A stretch of DNA of 62,000 bases. Origin: Glandiceps talaboti. Its lineage: Eukaryota; Hemichordata; Enteropneusta; Spengelidae. This document shows, in pieces, positions 26,377 through 35,651 of this stretch. Both the position numbers and the translations under genes were made by a program. The stretch covers positions 11,382,598 through 11,444,597 of the forward strand of contig NC_135560.1 of NCBI RefSeq assembly GCF_964340395.1, given 5' to 3'. The number at the start of each line of letters is the position of its first letter. Position 1 is the stretch's first letter. The notes under the pieces were generated by a model that saw only the letters and a program-made list of their open reading frames with translations, searched no databases and was not told the DNA's origin.

Positions 26377-29300
26377 ATGTATGTATATATGTATGTATGT
26401 ATGTATGTATGTGTGTGTGTGTGTCTGTCTGTCTGTCTGTTTGTGTCTGTAGGTGGGGGGGGGGGGGCCAGCATTACCACAATTTGTTGCTATACTCAAG
26501 GTTTGTCTCATTGCTGCTGATTAAAATTGTTACCTGACACTGCGACAGCTCATCTGCTAAAGCTTGGTTTTCAGCTCTTAGTTGTGAGATTTCAGCATCT
26601 ACAGTTGTAAAAAAAAAAAAATTACACAAAAGATTTAAAATTGAGTGTATTGAGATGTAAAGAAGGTGATATTGAAAACAGTGTGACATACGTAATCCTC
26701 AATTTGAGGGGAATTCTAAAAACATCATAATCAACCATTCCAAAGTCATTTTCTGATTTCCTTGCACATATAAATGCTGCCTGAATAAGTGTCCAAATAT
26801 GCCAGTATCGAGGGAATAGTTAAAGAGAGCAGTAACTCCACTGGGAAATATTATCATATTAAGCCAATGTTAATCTACATATTGTCCTGTGGCAATGCAC
26901 TGATTAGAAACACTGGTGACTTATACATCACACAAATAGCCAGTAATGTCAAAACAACATAGCTGTACACAGAATTCAGATTCACTCATCTTCTACCTCA
27001 TCACTGTATGCATAGTAACTATCATCATTATTCTCAGTTTTCAAACTATGAACAGATAGCAGAGTTAGACAATTCAGCCATTTTTTTTTCTTCTAAATGA
27101 AGTCAGTGTTTCTTTGAGTCGCATATCAACGACACAATATGCCAGTCTGCTTTCATATTTGTACAGTAATACTGTCCCTTGGGACACTCTGCTAAATGAA
27201 ATCTCATAAGTTCATCTTTTTTCACTAAATGACTTTTTTCTTTCTTGTTGATGCTTCTGGTGCTGTATGCATTCTTGTATTTCATCGAGACTTTACTATT
27301 ACACAGCCACAGAGATAACATTTATCATATTGTGAACCCACCCAGTATGCTGGGTCAGTTGCCATGACAACAGTCTTATCAGAACTGAGCTAGTATTTTA
27401 GTCACAGAGTTAGTTTAAAAGCTTTTCTCTGTTGTCCCCTTCATGCCCTGAGGAGGTTCTGCTGGACCAATCAGATCCAACGTGAGGGGAATATCAGTTA
27501 GATGCAGTATCTAAAACTGCTGAGCAATCTTCAGATATGAGAATTATTTGACCAAACTCAACACTGTGACAAAGCCTGGTAGTCCAACTTCCTGAGATTC
27601 CAGCTCATTCATTATCTCAGCGTACAAGCAAATGAAGTGGACACGGCTGACAAGCGATCCACTCTCAACGCTACCATGCCTTGTTAGCATATACCATGAT
27701 AATTAGAATTCATTTCATTACTTTTATTGCTTAGTGTAATTAAAGTAATGTGGCTGTGTTTCTTTGTCATATATATCATTATTATTATCTGTCCAACTTC
27801 CAGATTTCAAACATAATCACCATACAAGCCTGTATAAACTTTCCCCTCCTAAAAAAAAAATGATTCATAAATATTACAGGGCAGTGTCATTTGCTGTCTG
27901 TCAATGTCGGGGTGGTGTACAGTGTTTTGGAAATCTGACAAATGGGAAATTCACCTCTATGATGGTACAGTTGTAAACTCGTGACCAAAACATAGCCATT
28001 TTTCAAAATAATTAATGACATTCATCATTCACGGTGGGGAAATATTACCTACATCTTTCTCTCTTTCTCGGAAAGACATCTTTTGTCAAAATACAATTAA
28101 TGTAAGTGGTTGATAATCCAAAAAAAGGTAACTATTAATCAAAGTCCAACATATGGTTCATCAGTTGATCTACATTGTATATCACTTTGTTGTGTTCTTT
28201 ATATACTTTTACTGTTTTTATACCATTTGAAATATGAGTGACTGTAATTCTTTTTGTTAGGATTGCAGAACTGCACACTTAACGGTTACATGGGTGAAAT
28301 TTTTCTGGCTTTCATTTTTTCAATACAGGTATGTCATATCGAGATTTCGCAGCTAAACTTAACAGTTACAGGGATGGAATTTATATACTGTATAACATTC
28401 CTTATCATGTTTGTATCTCACAGGCAAGATTTTAGAACCGCAGTAGAAAGTTACAATGATGAAATGTTATACCGTGGTGTTCAATATTCAATATTGAATC
28501 CCACTTAATGAATACAGGGATGAAATTTTTATACAGATATGTCATTGTTATGATTTTAGGGCCCCAGCTAACAGTTTCAGGGATGAAATTTATACATTGT
28601 AGTGTTCAATATTGAATCAGTTACAGGGGTGCAATTTTCATAGCTTTAAATTTCTATACAGGTATGCCATTGCTAAGATTTTAGGGCCCAGGTTTGTTCA
28701 CAGTTACAGAGATGAAATTTACATTCTGTAGTGTTCAATACAAAGTTACAGGGGTGAAATTTTCATAGCTTTAAATTTCTATACAGGTATGCCATTGCTA
28801 AGATTTTAGAGCCCAGGTTTGTTCACAGTTACACAGATGAAATTTACATTCTGTAGTGTTCAATACTAAGTTACAGGGGTGAAATTTTCATAGCTTTCTA
28901 CACAGGTATGCCATTGCTAAGATTTTAGGACTCCACAGCCCAGTTCATAGTTACAGGGTGAAATTTATATGGAGTTCCATACATTATGAGATAATTTTGG
29001 TTTGATAAAAAAAAAGTTAGGAAATGTTTTCCTTTGTTTTCCATCCTTGACAAAATGCTTTCATAGTACATTTTGGATGTGTAATGTTTCTTGTTATGTC
29101 AACAACCCATTCAAGATAGCACCGAAGTGTTTTTTTTTCTCAAAATAAACCCACTGTAGAATATCATTTGCTTCATAGTGCATTTGTTACCCTCCTGATC
29201 TGATCTAATATTCTAAATATACTATGTACAGTAAAAAAAATAGAATATGAAGTTACTCAATCTACGATATACAGCCACGACCAAATATTGGAACTTTTTT

Positions 29301-32300
29301 TTCCATTGAAAAAAATTAGTAAATTCAACCATCTTTAAACTGCCCTTGAAACAACACCGTTTTCATTTGTTCATTTGTATACTGTTTTGTCCTCACTTTT
29401 CTGATGAACCACTCATCAATATTCAGTCAGTGTGATACAAAAACACTGCGTATAACATTGAGTTCTTCGGTGGGGCGACAAGCTTGACTAGTTCCTTAGG
29501 ACTATTTTTTGTCACCCTGGCCACAAATATGATTTGACTTGTAAATACATGTATTCGATATCTATTCCTTACTGCGTACACTGAAAAATTGAAGAAAAAA
29601 AAATCCCCCAAAAAACCTAAAGGATCTTGAAAGATTACTTCAACCAATCAGCACACTTCTTTCAAAATCATTCAGAGAGATGGTGCCACCACTGTCGGAT
29701 CGTGTCGTCGACTAAGATGCCACGCAATGCTGACCTCACGTTGTGTAAGGGTAGATTTGTTTTTTTTTTCAATTTTTCCAGTGTGCGCAGCTGCTAAAAC
29801 AATGCTCATTCTGATTGGCTACCCAAAAGCATGAGATTCAAACAAGATTTCTATTACACAGGGTCAGATGTGGGAAGGTGGCAATCACTCGGAACAAAAC
29901 AAACGACACAAAACGATGGAAATAGAGGTAAATAAAGACATCTAGCCAGTTTCACCACATCAGATTTTAATCAGATTGAGATAATACTATACCTAGATCA
30001 ATTTAATATACAAAAAATGTATACCAGTACATGTGTGAGTTTTATCAGTAAAAATATTACTTTATATACAGTATAGATGTACAGATACACGTGTAAGGCA
30101 ACTATTTTATATCACAAAGTTTGAAATGGTATATCTGTGTTGTTCTACATTACACAGTATCAAGTCTGTATAAAATATCCAATAGTTGATACAGCTGGTA
30201 AAGTTACAGGGTCATGTTAGGATGTTAAAAACATTTCCAGGATGGAGAGGTTTTTATTATTTTGACATCCCTGAAAACTTGCAACTGTCATGAAATCATT
30301 ACTATTCTATAAGAATGATCCTTTTTTACCTTTCATTTGGTAATGTACATACTAGTTTTAAAGTTCTATAATTTCATGTTGAGTATGGAAGTTCTAAAGT
30401 ATGGAAATTCTAAAGTATGGACTTTTTGTAACTTCATATTGAGTGTGAAAGTTCTATACTAAAGTATGGACTTTTTGTAACTTCATGTTGAGTGTGAAAG
30501 TTCTATAGTATGGACTTTTTGTAAGCTCATGTTGAGTGTGGAAGTTCTAAAGTACATTGTATGGACTTTTTGTAAGCTCATGTTGAGTGTGAAAGTTCTA
30601 TACTAAAGTATGGACTTTTCGTAAGCTCATGCTGAGTGTGGAAGTTCTAAAGTACATTGTATGGACTTTTTGTAACTTCATATTGAGTGTGAAAGTTCTA
30701 TACTAAAGTATGGACTTTTCGTAACCTCATGCTGAGTGTGGAAGTTTTAAAGTATGGACTTTTCGTAAGCTCATGCTAAGTGTGGAAGTTCTAAAGTATG
30801 GACTTTTCGTAACCTCATGCTGAGTGTGGAAGTTCTAAAGTATGGACTTTTCGTAAGCTCATGCTGAGTGTGGAAGTTCTAAAGTATGGACTTTTCGTAA
30901 GCTCATGTTGAGTGTGGAAGTTCTAAAGTATGGAGTTTTTGTAACCTCGTAGTGAGTGTGGAAGTTCTAAAGTATGGAGTTTTTGTAACCTCGTGTTGAA
31001 TGTGGAGGTTCTAAAGTACATTGTATTGACTTTTGTAACTTCATATGGGGTATAAGAGTTGTAAAGTATGGACTTTTTGTAGCCTCATGTTGAGTGTGGA
31101 AGTCCTAAAGTACATGTATGGACTTTTTGCAACCTCATGTTGAGTGTGGAGGTTCTATTATATGGACTTGTGTAACCTCATGTTGAGTGTGGAGGTTCTA
31201 TTACTAGTATATGGACTTGAGTAACCTTATATTGGGTGTAGAGGTTCTGAAGTGTGAATTTTACAACATATTGAATGTGAAAGTTCTGAAGTATGGACTC
31301 ATATTGAGTGCGGAGGTTTAAATATGGCTTTTGTAACCTCATAGGGTCACAATGAGCGAGTTAGTTCTCACGAATAGTTTTCAAAAACCTTTGGTATATG
31401 TATACCATAGTGTAAATGAAGTTGCTAATACATAAAGAATCATCATGTCTTCAAACATTGACAAGCAAACATGTACACAACTCAGGTGTATAACTGATGA
31501 ATAAGTAATTTAATTTGCCACCTAATATGTACGACTCATGAATATTACATATGAAATATTCATATCAGGAGTTCATGACTTTTGATGATAAATTACATAT
31601 TGACAGAAATTCATATTAAGTAAATGTACAATCTTGTCAATGACAATATTCTAGATTCAGTATGCATACATTCTATCATACAAGTTACAAATGTACATGT
31701 ACATGTATGTATTTGATAATTTGTGGGGCGTTTTACTTCTCCTCAGATAATGATCTCGCAGCTGGAAGAATACCACCTATACAATGTATGTAACCCCAGT
31801 TTGTTCATTCACACTAAGTCCTAGAATAGGGTAACTAAACATTGCTCAAGAAGTGAAGTCAGCAAACTATCGACAGCAGCTAGGGCCGAATAGCCTACAG
31901 AAGCCGTATGCGATGTCCATGATGACTGCTTTCCCAAAACGGAAAACTGATGATAATCATTTGGAGAGGGATAATACCACAGGATTTTTGTACCCTGAAA
32001 CTGTCCGCAATGTAAAGCTGTAGATTGCTGCAACTGTCAACGTTTACAAATAGAGGTTAGAGGGGTTAATCATAGTACCAATATATGCATGAAAGGTACA
32101 CATCCCCTCTATAGATTGTTGATTTTGCTAGCTGTCCCCACAGACCTATGGATCAGTCATGATTACCATGGGAACAATCAGTCTCTGCTACAGTCATACC
32201 CTAATACTTTTAACAGATCTGATTTTTAAAATGTCTACTTTTACACTGACTCTATTCCCAGCGATAACCCTAGCCCTGTCATCATTTCCTCGCATACTCG

Positions 32301-35300
32301 ACTGATTTACAGATATCAGAATAGGGAACCGACTCATGGAAATCATCAATGTTTCATATCTTTGTTGCTGACTGTGTCGGTTCAATATTTTGAGTCGACT
32401 TCCTCGTGTATGCTGGTTCGTAAACTACATAGGCTATGCCAAGGTGTGACATTCATGTACATACACGTGGCTAATTTATAAGATATTACATGATAGACAA
32501 TCACTAAAAGTCTAACCTTGTGAAGATCACTTAGAACCTTGTAGACAGAACTAATCTGCCCTAACCCTTTGATTGATATATCTGTTGAGAAACAAAAATA
32601 ATTTTGTGATAGCTAGCTCAACCAAGGTTATGTTGGATAAACTTCTGTAATAAATTGCACTGTACATTAAATTGTTTGTTACTTCATCAAAAGTTACGTC
32701 TTGGAAGAAGATTCCACACTTTTAAAAGGATTTTTACAATTAAAGAATAATTACGTATTAATCATTTAGTTAATTATTGTCTTTATTTTAATCAGATAGA
32801 CAAGGGTTATGAAAAAAAGTAGCAACTTTATTTGAAAAAGGACATGATCAAGCATGCTACATGTATTCATAACATGTAGTATAGCACTAAACTTTTTTTT
32901 TATTTTTTTTATTTTGTGATTTTCAATATTGGCATTATTTGATTACATATATTTTCTGGAGTAGAAATTAATTCATTTTTTTTCCATTCATTTCTCCCTA
33001 TACAAATGTAGCTTGCTAAAGCTGAACTTTAGCACACTTTTATGAACCTTGGTACAAAGATCTTAGTATGGGCTTGGATAGCAGAGCTCAAAATTAACAT
33101 TTTTGCTTTGGTAGTCCCAGTGGGCTACTATTTTCTTTAAATTGTAGCCAAAGGATGGTGACCAGTAGTTCCAAATTTCTGAACTCAAAAAAAAGAAGAA
33201 CCCTCATTGGAAACAGGTGTATCATTACAAATACTGTAGAATACCAGTACTTCGGTACTTCATTTTATTGGCACTAAACAGACAGGAGAAAAAATGAAGT
33301 TACGGACAAACCTAGGAAGACCTGATTCATACATGTACCGCATTTGATTTCAATAAATCAAATGAACAGGTCCTATAAGGAGGAGTTACAGTAACATCAT
33401 AGTTCTTGCTGTACCCAATCTTGTATTGTTTCATCCCACATGAAAACTAACAAACAATTATATAAACAACTTAACTAGATATGTGGTTCACCTGTACTAT
33501 GCAGGAGCTCTTCTTTTGGCATGATGCCAAAACCACAACAAAAGATGTGATAAGACTGACAAGTTTGGTTATCAGTCTAGAGTTTAAGTATGGGAGATGT
33601 GTGTCATTATCAATATAGGAGGCACTACACAGTGCATAAAACAATGTTGTCATTGCTACAGCAGTCCTAGGGGTACCACAAACGACACACATTGTCGCTG
33701 CAATGGTCCTAGGGGGCACTATAGATAGTGTCATTACTTTAGAAGCCATACAAATGTACATTTCAGAGAGTCACTATTGCTTCATAAATGACAGGTCTCG
33801 TAACTTGTTTTTATTTCTTTATAGAACGGAACAATGTCAAAGTTTTCAGTATCTACGAATTTATAATAACTGAAATTTGATGATAAATGCGAGTTCAAGT
33901 ACCCACACCAATATGATGAAGGTGAGTAATCGTCTTTTGTACTTCAAAAAATAAAATAAAAGCCAAAATAGTTTTGACGAAGTAATAAAATTAATGTACC
34001 AGACATGCCTATGTAAAACAGACAAGTATGTTGGCCCATACACAGTGGAGATGACATGTTGTCATTTGATTATAGTGGCAGTTAAACATTCCAATGGGTG
34101 ACTCTTGGTCTTGAGAAAAAAATTTATGATATTGTTAAACTAAGCACTTTAATTTCTGAGACTTTGGAAAATTCTACGAATTTGTAAAAAATCTTTCTGG
34201 TAATGGGCAGCAATGTATATGTATATAACCTATGTAACTCTACAGAAAAGAACTTGTTCACAATCCCGTAGTTTTGTATGTCTCGTTAGCTCACTCGGCC
34301 CAAACATGGAATACAGTGTATTCAGAAACATCACTTCACTTTACCTCTGTACTTCCGGTACAGTTTCAAGTATACATGTACATTTGTAGTTAGCGTTTTC
34401 AAATTAAAGCTACCTGTATTTTTGAGCCAGAATTTGCAACTAAATGTCCTACATCGTACATGGCAACAATGCTATGAACAAAACATGGATTTTGTGGACA
34501 TCTGCCTTATGGTCCACACAACCCAAAAGTTCAACATGGACACCTCCACCCTACAATCATGGTCTTCAGTTTTCAAATCACATATTTGGGTAGCTCTGGA
34601 AATATGCAATCTGAGCTCTCTGACACGTCTCCATGTTGCAGTTTCTCTGACTCAATATTTCCAGAGTTCCAAGCACTCTGACATGTCTTCATGTCAAGTT
34701 ATCTGAGCAATGCTTTGGAGTCTTCCAAACCTAATATTTGGACTACAGGTAAAGATTTGAACATGTAAGATAACAGTAAAGAGTGTAGTTATTATATGTA
34801 TTGGACACAACTTTCATCCAGCTATAGAATCCAACTTAACTTACCGTTCAAAAACAATATTTTCATTTTTTTAAGTTTATTTTTAATTCAAATTGAGTTG
34901 GTGATTTCTAATATGGGGTTTTGTTATTAACATTATAAAACACTAAAATAACTAGTATAATTATATCAGTGGTCTGACAGGAGCGAGAGAAATTTTCAGA
35001 AATTAAGTAAAATTTCTACTTTCCGTAGATTTACATGGGTAAAATAATGAATATGAGAGTATCTCCTCTTCTACTAAAAAGCTTCCTCTGGTTATCTTCT
35101 TCATTCTATTGAAGTACCACCCATGTTCTTTTTTTTTGGGGGGGGGTGAAAAACTTCTTTGAAGCAACTAGTTGGTATTCATGTCAGATACACTTACATG
35201 GCAGAATAACAGAAAAACAATAATAAAACCAACTTTTCACTTCTGTTTGTCAGTAGGGAAAAACGGTGTCAATACGTACGGATCACAGGTACTTATCTCC

Positions 35301-35651
35301 TCTAGGTGTGCAGTGTGTGGAATGTGGGCCCGGCCTATCACATACTGTCAGCCAGGTGGTGATGACAAATCGAGTCACAAAACACAAGATCACAATTAAT
35401 CTTTAGCCAGTCAGTGTAATGACAAATAACACCGACTGATCGTAGAATTAATAGCATCATTACATCGCCAATGTCTACAACACTTGTGATAAACGTACCA
35501 ATCCGTGACAGGGGACGACATGACTAGCTGAGAAAATGGCAACCACCGCGGAGAGCGGGGTCAGAGGTGATCTCACCTGTAACGTCCCGGAGTTCGCTTG
35601 ATGAGATTATCAGCATGCTAACTTACCTTTAGAACGTCCCGGTGATGTCAT
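2100..35651 (-). CDS. CNTLN: Centlein (CNTLN) homologue, 5' part of the gene, nine exons
   Basis: Centlein is a long coiled-coil centriolar protein; in vertebrates it links C-NAP1 and CEP68 in centrosome cohesion. Nine minus-strand exons splice with consistent phases and GT/AG borders: 35627-35651, 32517-32581, 28049-28079, 26534-26598, 21143-21231, 18304-18388, 7860-7903, 3651-3735 and 2100-2181. Together they are 571 nt, about 190 residues. The core ADKEFVWSLWKRLQ, followed by a PDMTQAISLVV segment and KKVLDILQIKD, matches what I recall of vertebrate centlein almost residue for residue. From the core to the last exon the alignment is colinear without gaps, so no exon is missing there. The first 30 or so residues (exons 1-3) are not recognisably conserved. 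The rest, over 1,000 residues in vertebrates, must lie beyond base 1. The gene is divergent from basonuclin at 36257. Identification is by remembered similarity, not a search. Confidence 0.82.
2182..3650. other. CNTLN intron 8, no recognised feature
   Basis: AT-rich unique-looking sequence between exons 8 and 9. The short ORFs here lack coding character. Confidence 0.5.
3651..3735 (-). CDS. CNTLN: CNTLN exon 8
   Basis: 85 nt; acceptor TTTTGATGACAG, donor gtaagc, phase 2 in and 0 out. It encodes (R)KLSLDEEKDILEKENRELRN and KTKSLEDL, a coiled coil colinear with vertebrate centlein. The 32-bp minisatellite starts about 90 bases upstream of its acceptor in transcript sense. Confidence 0.84.
3825..4400. 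repeat. Minisatellite, unit about 32 bp
   Basis: Around 17 diverged units of the type gaaatttagagccctataa followed by cattgttatgtgg. Variants alternate (tagagccc and tagtgtcc; attg and attc). It lies about 90 bases from CNTLN exon 8. Confidence 0.92.
4855..5480. repeat. G-rich compound repeat with GGT and poly(G) tracts
   Basis: Five to six diverged units combine tttttgctaaggtttgagag, ctccagtaatggcttag and ggggtggggg. They are expanded by a GGT microsatellite (about 5084-5120) and an uninterrupted G run of about 22 at 5120-5141, with another G run at 5456-5467. The plus strand could form G-quadruplexes. Confidence 0.88.
6166..7381. repeat. Minisatellite changing from a 44-bp unit to a 72-bp dimer
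   Basis: The first part (to about 6450) is a near-perfect 44-bp tandem (gaatggctgactgagtgac, ttagtgctgaaactg, ttgtcttgtt). From about 6600 a 72-bp dimer takes over, alternating a 37-bp subunit (gacttagtcactaaaactg) and a 35-bp subunit (gactctaagcactgaaactg), about ten times. The shared core gaatggctgact shows common descent. Confidence 0.93.
7860..7903 (-). CDS. CNTLN: CNTLN exon 7 (44 nt)
   Basis: Acceptor TCTACCTTACAG, donor gtgcgt, phase 0 in and 2 out. It reads LLSQQQKELNDFVA plus two bases of an Arg codon, matching the vertebrate VLKQEINDLVKR stretch in spacing and pattern. Confidence 0.8.
7904..9236. other. CNTLN intron 6, exon-proximal part
   Basis: A (CA)n-like patch at about 8035-8055 and otherwise nothing recognised, up to the 24-bp array. 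Confidence 0.5.
9237..10485. repeat. 24-bp minisatellite, about 52 units, higher-order structure
   Basis: The unit is acttgcattggtttataa plus ccactg, with fixed variants (gtgtata for gtttata; aatc, agcc or aact for aacc). Variants recur in blocks: the aatcac variant sits at 9361, 9625, 9889 and 10057, spaced 264, 264 and 168 bp, which is 11, 11 and 7 units. The last dozen units are nearly uniform. As 24 is divisible by three, frames stay open on both strands for up to 491 codons, but these are not genes. Confidence 0.96.
10505..10710. repeat. Degenerate continuation of the 24-bp array
   Basis: Units such as gacttgcattggtttacag with taat or ttac spacers continue the array with heavy divergence, consistent with an ageing edge. 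Confidence 0.8.
10711..12743. other. CNTLN intron 6, no recognised feature
   Basis: An 88-codon open frame at 10782-11048 (+) has no splice context or known pattern. A T run lies at about 12428-12445. Nothing else seen. Confidence 0.45.
12744..13123. mobile_element. Inverted-repeat miniature transposon with poly(T) interior
   Basis: The left end AGGCTAAAAAAATTGTGTGG continues TTCCGATTAC. The right end, read on the minus strand, is AGGCCTAAAAAAAAAATGTG then TGGTTCTGGTTAC. That gives terminal inverted repeats of roughly 30 bp, plus a matching inner GGTGGGGT on each side. The interior holds a T run near 12810-12845 and no coding potential. I recall similar TGTGTGGTT...GGTTAC termini in several marine invertebrate genomes, but cannot name the family. 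No clear target duplication. Confidence 0.65.
13180..13400. repeat. Degenerate repeat, unit about 110 bp (block 1)
   Basis: Two diverged copies of gatgtattcgcatcat, ttttctaaatcaaat, gaattaaa, ttagaa and tgtc...ccat. The same family resumes at 13780-14135. Confidence 0.65.
13780..14135. repeat. Degenerate repeat, unit about 110 bp (block 2)
   Basis: Three copies share ggttttctaa, atcaatgac, gaactgcag, tttgtcattcc and atgaactactagaatcac. It belongs to the same family as 13180-13400, with unrelated sequence between the blocks. Confidence 0.75.
14673..14899 (+). mobile_element. 3' end of a 5'-truncated LINE
   Basis: The start reads as the extreme C-terminus of a reverse transcriptase ORF (PPLKTYLFQS then stop). 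It is followed by a short 3' UTR containing gtgccacgaggtcttcgg and cattataaatttgctgcc, and ends in a ttattaatattatta tail. LKTYLF-type ends and ATT-rich tails are common in invertebrate non-LTR elements. Clade unknown; no target duplication identified. In CNTLN intron 6. Confidence 0.55.
14900..16779. other. CNTLN intron 6, no recognised feature
   Basis: AT-rich sequence after the LINE tail. A short duplication (gattgactttaattgc and caaggagattta) lies at about 16220-16310. Confidence 0.45.
16780..18290. repeat. Highly degenerate minisatellite, unit about 38 bp
   Basis: About 1.4 kb of variants on gatacaatgtaacagttat plus agataatagcaatacattgt. Copies vary in length and order. The array is broken by a non-repeat block at about 17995-18175 and reaches the donor of CNTLN exon 6. 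Confidence 0.85.
18304..18388 (-). CDS. CNTLN: CNTLN exon 6
   Basis: 85 nt; acceptor TTTGTTGCAG, donor gtagcc. It encodes (R)EKEKAELKDKKVLDILQIKD and NRISELEK, a charged coiled coil that lines up with vertebrate centlein without gaps. The 38-bp minisatellite begins within about 20 bases of the donor, so intronic splice signals there lie beside or inside repeat units. Confidence 0.87.
18389..19396. other. CNTLN intron 5, no recognised feature
   Basis: A moderately GC-richer patch at 18640-18930 is open in several plus frames, but shows no consistent coding or splice pattern. Confidence 0.4.
19397..19420. repeat. (CATA)n microsatellite
   Basis: A short run of catacatacatacat in CNTLN intron 5; related tetranucleotide runs occur at 23848-23935 and 26355-26412. 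Confidence 0.85.
19630..20110. repeat. Degenerate tandem repeat, unit about 75 bp, pyrimidine-rich
   Basis: Five to six copies of caacaaactcccatcc, ctgacaacagtgaaataag, gttgacacaattgcg and tccctccttcc. A C run occurs at about 19914-19926. Confidence 0.75.
20111..21142. other. CNTLN intron 5, exon-proximal part
   Basis: Contains (CATC)n at about 20310-20336 and a CpG-containing patch at 20880-21090 with no recognised gene. Confidence 0.4.
21143..21231 (-). CDS. CNTLN: CNTLN exon 5, conserved core
   Basis: 89 nt; acceptor TTTGCCCGACAG, donor gtagag, phase 0 in and 2 out. It encodes ADKEFVWSLWKRLQ, VASPDMTQAI and SLVVA. This is the diagnostic centlein segment with two conserved tryptophans and the Pro-Asp-x-Thr-Gln motif. 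Confidence 0.88.
21421..22147. repeat. Pentanucleotide satellite (GAATA)n, about 730 bp
   Basis: Nearly pure aatagaatagaatag with regularly recurring variants (gaaataaaacagaatag, aacaggagag, caaattaatag) that mark duplicated blocks of about 220-240 bp. It starts about 190 bases upstream, in transcript sense, of CNTLN exon 5. Confidence 0.95.
22278..22312. repeat. (AAAAC)n microsatellite
   Basis: About seven copies of aaaac following the pentanucleotide satellite. Confidence 0.9.
22313..23847. other. CNTLN intron 4, no recognised feature
   Basis: Purine-rich on the plus strand. From 22880 to 23800 a loose repetition of aaagaatggaaaga, tatgggac and gcacaatat hints at a very old array of roughly 100-bp units. 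Confidence 0.4.
23848..23935. repeat. (CATA)n microsatellite, about 88 bp
   Basis: About 21 copies of cata with one cacacata interruption, ending in catgtaca. Confidence 0.95.
23936..24783. other. CNTLN intron 4, no recognised feature
   Basis: Unique-looking AT-rich DNA; nothing supported. Confidence 0.45.
24784..25380. repeat. 30-bp minisatellite with a 157-bp higher-order unit
   Basis: The basic unit is atgtatcaatatgttgcag plus tacttcatcta. A marker variant (aaaggtatcaatatgttgcag followed by ta and a cgtac insertion) recurs at about 24906, 25063 and 25219, spaced about 157 bp. Open frames through the array are repeat artefacts. Confidence 0.93.
25381..26336. other. CNTLN intron 4, no recognised feature
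   Basis: Contains two diverged copies of gatcgaggaagaccatattttgg-like and gataggagaatgcc-like segments (25890 and 26005), each followed by gaatatc...tgtgggtc. This is a local duplication of about 115 bp. Confidence 0.5.
26337..26468. repeat. Compound microsatellite (GT)n (GTAT)n (GTCT)n G-run
   Basis: gtgtgtgt, then gtatgtat, then gtgt, gtctgtct and a G run of about 14, all within 130 bp and about 65 bases from the CNTLN exon 4 donor. Confidence 0.95.
26534..26598 (-). CDS. CNTLN: CNTLN exon 4
   Basis: 65 nt after a strong acceptor (a run of T followed by ACAACTGTAG), donor gtaaca. It encodes DAEISQLRAENQALADELSQ then CQ, a heptad-like coiled coil. The closing CQ joins directly to ADKEFVW of exon 5, as in vertebrate centlein (LCQADKEFVW, from memory). 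Confidence 0.78.
26599..28048. other. CNTLN intron 3, no recognised feature
   Basis: No exon, repeat or element supported. The short ORFs have no coding character. Confidence 0.45.
28049..28079 (-). CDS. CNTLN: CNTLN exon 3 (31-nt small exon, tentative)
   Basis: Acceptor ...TTTTGACAAAAG, donor gtaata. It reads MSFREREKDV plus one base. It is needed to convert the phase 0 end of exon 2 into the phase 1 entry of exon 4. The polypyrimidine tract is weak and the exon very short, so this is the least certain exon. Confidence 0.42.
28250..28970. repeat. Tandem repeat, unit about 115 bp
   Basis: Six copies share cagttacaggggtgaaattt, catagctttaaatttctata and caggtatgccattgctaag with gattttagggccc. 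Later copies are the most alike. It lies just upstream, in transcript sense, of CNTLN exon 3. Confidence 0.88.
28971..30374. other. CNTLN intron 2, no recognised feature
   Basis: A CpG-containing patch at 29690-29745 and homopolymer runs only. Confidence 0.45.
30375..31345. repeat. Minisatellite, unit about 44 bp
   Basis: About 20 copies of gtatggactttttgtaacct, catgttgagtgtg and gaagttctaaa. An attgt insertion and a ctata insertion mark sub-blocks. It is degenerate towards 31345. Confidence 0.92.
31346..32516. other. CNTLN intron 2, exon-proximal part
   Basis: Apart from the exon-like 31747-31785 segment, nothing supported. Confidence 0.45.
31747..31785 (+). other. Exon-like 39-nt segment on the plus strand
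   Basis: A strong acceptor ttacttctcctcag at 31733-31746 and a donor gtatgt at 31786 bound 13 open codons reading IMISQLEEYHLYN. There is no partner exon on this strand nearby and it lies in a CNTLN intron on the opposite strand, so it may be fortuitous. Confidence 0.15.
32517..32581 (-). CDS. CNTLN: CNTLN exon 2 (probable)
   Basis: 65 nt between acceptor ...TCTCAACAG and donor gttaga. It enters in phase 1 and leaves in phase 0, reading DISIKGLGQISS then VYKVLSDLHK. I recognise no similarity. Support is the open frame, splice sites and phase fit. With exon 3 it forms a 96-nt block that could be skipped without changing frame. Confidence 0.55.
33082..33213. mobile_element. Partial, inverted copy of the 350-644 element
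   Basis: The sequence from CAGAGCTCAAAATTAAC through GGTAGTCCCAGTGGGCTAC and AAAGGATGGTGACCAGTAG follows the reverse complement of 520-644 base for base with scattered changes. Only one end is present, so this is a fragment or a solo terminus. It lies in CNTLN intron 2. Confidence 0.7.
33214..35626. other. CNTLN intron 1
   Basis: Duplicated agcagtcctaggg/atggtcctaggg segments near 33660-33715 and a T8-G9 run at about 35131. CpG rises from about 35,280 towards the promoter, and the 35480-35620 stretch may belong to the promoter domain. Confidence 0.45.
35627..35651 (-). CDS. CNTLN: CNTLN exon 1 (coding part, start codon)
   Basis: Begins with ATG at 35651-35649 and encodes MTSPGRSK plus one base, then donor gtaagt at 35626-35621. 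It is chosen as the start because it sits at the promoter edge and its phase 1 end fits both exon 2 and exon 4. A pyrimidine-rich TTATTTTAG lies 16 bases upstream of the ATG. It could be an acceptor, which would make this the second exon behind a non-coding leader. No in-frame stop was seen in the 45 bases upstream. Confidence 0.6.

Noticed and set aside
26239-26537. Cys/Val/Met- or Thr/His-rich frames
   Set aside because: Translation of GT/GTAT/GTCT microsatellites.
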